DNA of 6,901 bases, taken from the NCBI GenBank assembly GCA_021199865.1, contig JAJQHG010000057.1, positions 1-6,901 on the forward strand. The letters run 5' to 3'. Every line of letters starts with the position of its first letter. Positions within the stretch are counted from its first letter, which is position 1. The position numbers were made by a program, and so were the translations under genes. Below are positions 6,820 to 6,901 of this stretch, piece after piece. This DNA is from Methanosphaera sp. GTDB lineage: Archaea; Methanobacteriota; Methanobacteria; Methanobacteriales; Methanobacteriaceae. Below the pieces are notes generated by a model. It had not been told where the DNA came from. It saw only the letters and a list, made by a program, of their open reading frames with translations, and did no database searches.

Positions 6820-6901
6820 CTAGTATATATCTCCTGATTTTGTTAAAAAATAAAAATAATTATAGTCATGATGTGGATTTAAATAGTGTATATATTAATA
6901 G
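6820..6901 (-). promoter_or_regulatory. valS leader with strong RBS and putative TATA promoter
   Basis: On the minus strand, CAGGAGAT (complement of 6829-6836) is a clear Shine-Dalgarno before the valS ATG. Further upstream, TATTTAAAT (complement of 6877-6885) and TAATATATAC (complement of 6888-6897) are candidate TATA boxes. A start about 25 bases downstream would give a leader of roughly 35-45 bases. A T-rich stretch at 6843-6860 lies in between. I see no T-box or other leader structure. Which box is used is uncertain, and the region is cut by the window edge. Confidence 0.4.

Noticed and set aside
1..6901. Search by eye for tRNA/rRNA genes, CRISPR arrays, insertion sequences and attachment sites
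   Set aside because: Coding sequence fills nearly the whole window, spacers are short and AT-rich, and no cloverleaf, spaced repeats or transposase-like frames were found.

Overview
The window looks like chromosomal DNA of a methanogenic archaeon of the order Methanobacteriales, most likely Methanosphaera or a close relative. The DNA is AT-rich, with many ATA, AGA, CTA and TTA codons and AT-only spacers. The DHH/RecJ-like protein has an archaea-specific S1-OB-DHH architecture, the valyl-tRNA synthetase is of the archaeal length and type, and genes start behind strong AGGAGA Shine-Dalgarno sequences. The organism call is an inference from gene content and composition, not from a marker gene.

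Layout. Bases 1-143 are an AT-rich leader/promoter region. Bases 144-2039 (+) encode a 631-residue S1-OB-DHH-DHHA1 phosphoesterase, a RecJ-like nuclease. Bases 2040-2189 are a convergent spacer with T-rich termination signals on both strands and a small AT-rich inverted repeat. The rest is on the minus strand and reads, in transcription order, valS (6819-4183), aroA (4130-2853) and nth (2843-2190). The last spacer is only 9 bp. Bases 6820-6901 hold the valS Shine-Dalgarno sequence and a probable promoter.

Function. The minus-strand cluster is probably one transcription unit joining translation (valyl-tRNA charging), the sixth step of the shikimate pathway (EPSP synthase) and base-excision repair (endonuclease III). 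The convergent neighbour is another DNA/RNA-processing enzyme, so two nucleic-acid maintenance genes end tail to tail.

I found no mobile element, CRISPR array, RNA gene or obvious new system; this is core-genome territory. The most interesting point is that the [4Fe-4S] motif of endonuclease III has His where the second of four Cys ligands is expected (C194-x6-H201-x2-C204-x5-C210). Lesser points are the missing zinc finger in the RecJ-like protein, a change of synonymous third-base preference inside valS, and a 13/14 AT-rich direct repeat upstream of the RecJ-like gene.
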